Assembly (NCBI RefSeq): GCF_032056465.1
Contig: NZ_DAMBCL010000001.1
Strand: one strand, 5' to 3'
Origin: Mobilicoccus sp032056465
Lineage (GTDB): Bacteria; Actinomycetota; Actinomycetes; Actinomycetales; Dermatophilaceae
DNA length: 64,000 nucleotides
Below, piece after piece: positions 62,122 to 64,000 of this stretch (the stretch's first letter is position 1; each line of letters begins with the position of its first letter). Position numbers and translations under genes: made by a program. The notes under the pieces are model-generated. The model was not told the origin of the DNA and made no database searches. It worked only from the letters and a program-made list of their open reading frames with translations.

Positions 62122-63206
62122 GAGCTCGCCCTGCGGCCGAGGTGAGCGGCATCGGAGTCGGGGTTCTGCTGCCTCAGGTAGAGCTCGGCGTCGTGGAGGG
62201 CGGCGGTGAGGTCCTCGTCGTAGGCGAGACCCGCGGGCCCGACGAGCCGACGGGATTCCTCGGCGATGCGCAGGACGGCGGCCGCGACACCGGCCCGGAC
62301 CTCCGTCGACAGGTCGTGCAGGTCGCCGACGAGCTCCTGCGGCGCGAGAACGGCCTCACCGCGCGGGCTCTCGGCGAGGAGTGTCTCGAGCCGGGGGCCG
62401 GCGGTGGTGACGAGCGCGAGGGACAGCGCGAGGTCGGTGCGCATGCGGCCGAGGCGTGGCGCCCGCGCCGGGGACGGCGGCGCCGAGGCGAGGGCCGCGG
62501 CGGTGAGGTCGATCAGCCGCGCACCGAGCCCGGCCCACACGCCCGCGACCCCGACTCCGCCGGGGAAGAACCCGGCCCGCCCGAGGTACCAGCCGTCCGG
62601 ACCGACCTGCCGGGCGCTCACGCGGTGCTCGGCGACGTGGATCGTGTGGCTGTGGCTGAGGCGCATCGCGCCGGTGCGCCACGCCGAGGTGTCCGGGGTC
62701 CACTCGGTGACGGGCACGTCGAGCAGCACGCTCGTCGACTCGTCGAGCCACACCGGCACGAGCGCGCGGTCGAGCACCCCGGCGCCGGAGGCGAATCGGA
62801 GCGTCCCGTCGAGCACCCACGCGTCGCCGTGTCCACCGGCCTCCCCGCCGCCGCCGTCGTCCCCGCCGGCGCCGACGCGGCGGGCACGCAGGCCGGTGGC
62901 GTGGCTGCGCGAGGCCCACACGCCGTACGTCGCGCCCTCGACCGGGGCCACACCGGCCTCGCCGAGGATGCGGACGGCGTCGACGTGACCCTCGGTGAGA
63001 CGGGAGAGCGGCACGTCGGTACGACCGAGCGCGACGAGCGCGCGGAGGAGGTCGGGCCAGTGCAGAGAGTTCCACTCGTGGGCGGCGGCGAGATGGGCCA
63101 CGGCGTCGCGGAGTTCCGTGGTGGTGAGCTCGTGCCGGTGGTCCTCGCCGGGGAAGCCGGCCGGGGCGGGGACGGGGACGAGGACGGTGAGGTCGGCAGG
63201 GGTCAT
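62118..63206 (-). CDS. Acyl-CoA dehydrogenase-like flavoprotein
   Basis: 362 aa, slightly short for an acyl-CoA dehydrogenase. The fold is suggested by YGVWASRSHATGLRARR, a beta-domain DGTLRFASGAGVLDRALVPVW, the GWYLGRAGFFPGGVGVAGVWAGLGARLIDL segment and C-terminal helical bundle ending LAYDEDLTAALHDAELYLRQQNPDSDAAHLGR. The usual catalytic Glu could not be placed, so it may have another activity. Overlaps both neighbours by ATGA; sits between a deacetylase and a glycosyltransferase. Confidence 0.75.
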   Translation of the reverse strand: MTPADLTVLVPVPAPAGFPGEDHRHELTTTELRDAVAHLAAAHEWNSLHWPDLLRALVALGRTDVPLSRLTEGHVDAVRILGEAGVAPVEGATYGVWASRSHATGLRARRVGAGGDDGGGGEAGGHGDAWVLDGTLRFASGAGVLDRALVPVWLDESTSVLLDVPVTEWTPDTSAWRTGAMRLSHSHTIHVAEHRVSARQVGPDGWYLGRAGFFPGGVGVAGVWAGLGARLIDLTAAALASAPPSPARAPRLGRMRTDLALSLALVTTAGPRLETLLAESPRGEAVLAPQELVGDLHDLSTEVRAGVAAAVLRIAEESRRLVGPAGLAYDEDLTAALHDAELYLRQQNPDSDAAHLGRRASS

Positions 63207-63985
63207 CGGTCGGGATCCTTCGTGGCAGGCGCCCCGGGGGTCGGGATGTGGCCCGGTGGGACGTGGAGCAGGGGGGTGGCGTGGTGGGCGAGCATCTCCG
63301 GCGGCACGATCGGTCCGATGCCGGGGATCGCGGGGTGGAGCTGACTGGCGAACGCGGACAACGCCGCCTCGCGGGCGCGCTCGTCGTCGGGGGTCGCGCT
63401 GAGGCGTCTGAGGCCGGGGTCGGCCTCGGCGGGGTCGCTCCAGTACGTCATCCACACGGGGTAGGAGAGGAACCGCGCCCCGATCTCCGCGGCGAGGGCG
63501 CTCGCGGCGCGACCGGCCGCGCGGTGATCGGGATGCGGGTCTCGCGGCCATGGCCCGAGCACCGTCGTCACATCCTCGGCGACGGGCCGCAGGGCGGTGA
63601 GCGCCTCGTCGTCGGTGAGCCCACCGTCGGGGAGTCGCCGGGGGTGGCGCTCGCGGACCCCGAGGGCCTCGAGCGCGACGTGCCATTCGGCCTCGCGGCG
63701 GTTCGCCATCCCGGACGACAGGTCGGCCGGGGCGCCCTCGTCGCGCAGGACGTCGGCGAGGTGGTCCAGGCAGGCCTCTCCCCTGGTGAGGCACACCGCA
63801 CGCAGCCGCACCCCGGCACCGGCCCAATGCGCGAGGAGACGACCGGCGCCGATCGTCTCGTCGTCGGGGTGGGCGGAGACGACGAGCGTGACCCCGTCGG
63901 CGGATGCGGACGCGTCGGCCGCGGCGGGGCGGCGAGGACTGCCGATGCCGCCAGCCCCGGTCGCCGCCGTGAGCGCCCCGGACAC
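63203..63985 (-). CDS. PIG-L family deacetylase
   Basis: 260 aa from the last in-frame GTG (63985). The frame remains open to the right edge, so the true start may lie outside. Zinc motif VVSAHPDDETIGAG with the AHPDDE signature, then VCLTRGEACL and a late PWPRDPHPDHRAAGRA with the HPDH motif. PIG-L enzymes remove an acetyl group from N-acetylglucosaminyl moieties (MshB, GlcNAc-PI type) or other amides. First visible gene of the ATGA-coupled operon. Confidence 0.9.
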   Translation of the reverse strand: MSGALTAATGAGGIGSPRRPAAADASASADGVTLVVSAHPDDETIGAGRLLAHWAGAGVRLRAVCLTRGEACLDHLADVLRDEGAPADLSSGMANRREAEWHVALEALGVRERHPRRLPDGGLTDDEALTALRPVAEDVTTVLGPWPRDPHPDHRAAGRAASALAAEIGARFLSYPVWMTYWSDPAEADPGLRRLSATPDDERAREAALSAFASQLHPAIPGIGPIVPPEMLAHHATPLLHVPPGHIPTPGAPATKDPDR

Positions 63986-64000
63986 GGAGGACGACCCATT

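Overview
The window is very GC-rich, densely coded DNA with many GTG starts, ATGA/GTGA gene overlaps and leaderless promoters. Together with a WhiB-like protein, an EspI-like ATPase, a paired FluC operon and a mycobacterial-type desaturase/ferredoxin-reductase pair, this points to an actinomycete. My guess is Micrococcales (Dermatophilaceae/Intrasporangiaceae-like), which is inference. No rRNA, tRNA, CRISPR array, transposase or phage structural gene was seen. One 10-base run of N lies inside a desaturase gene.

Left part (0-16 kb): the tail of a 5-oxoprolinase subunit C gene, a pRiA4b ORF-3-like protein, a MazF-type toxin with its ribbon-helix-helix antitoxin behind a clean palindrome, an amino acid permease, a TauE/SafE permease, a DNA photolyase, a CPBP membrane protein, an NAD(P)-binding protein, a secreted HAF-like protein and a flavin-binding stress protein. 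Then comes a fluoride response operon (fluoride riboswitch, universal stress protein, two overlapping fluC genes). A three-gene translationally coupled operon of unknown proteins follows, then idi, divergent from a thiolase-like gene, with a 9-nt tandem repeat between them.

Middle (16-36 kb): a lipid desaturation module (ferredoxin reductase and acyl desaturase, with a divergent PucR-type regulator), a chemoreceptor, a YciO/YrdC protein, an orphan histidine kinase, an XRE/cupin regulator, an ECHDC3-like hydratase-family protein, a Mn-type superoxide dismutase, metB under a SAM-I riboswitch, a zinc alcohol dehydrogenase, an SDR, a secreted-type esterase, a glycerophosphodiesterase, and LysR and AraC regulators.

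Accessory-looking part (36-57 kb): a tight operon encodes a 1025-aa secreted protein with a huge disordered region and a GH26-like domain that has lost both catalytic glutamates, then a membrane-anchored PQQ-propeller-like protein and a small protein. Next are a DNA-binding protein, a WhiB-like protein and an EspI-like ParA ATPase. Two further GH26-like proteins, both with intact glutamates, lie at 46 kb (lipoprotein) and 56 kb (secreted). Several proteins of unknown function, a D-2-hydroxyglutarate dehydrogenase-type flavoprotein with an unusual internal linker, and a secreted Lys/Ala/Thr-rich protein are also here.

Right part (57-64 kb): nitronate monooxygenase, a helical protein, a tartrate/D-malate dehydrogenase, then a methyltransferase downstream of a PIG-L deacetylase / acyl-CoA dehydrogenase-like / glycosyltransferase operon whose genes overlap by 4 nt and which runs up to the right edge.
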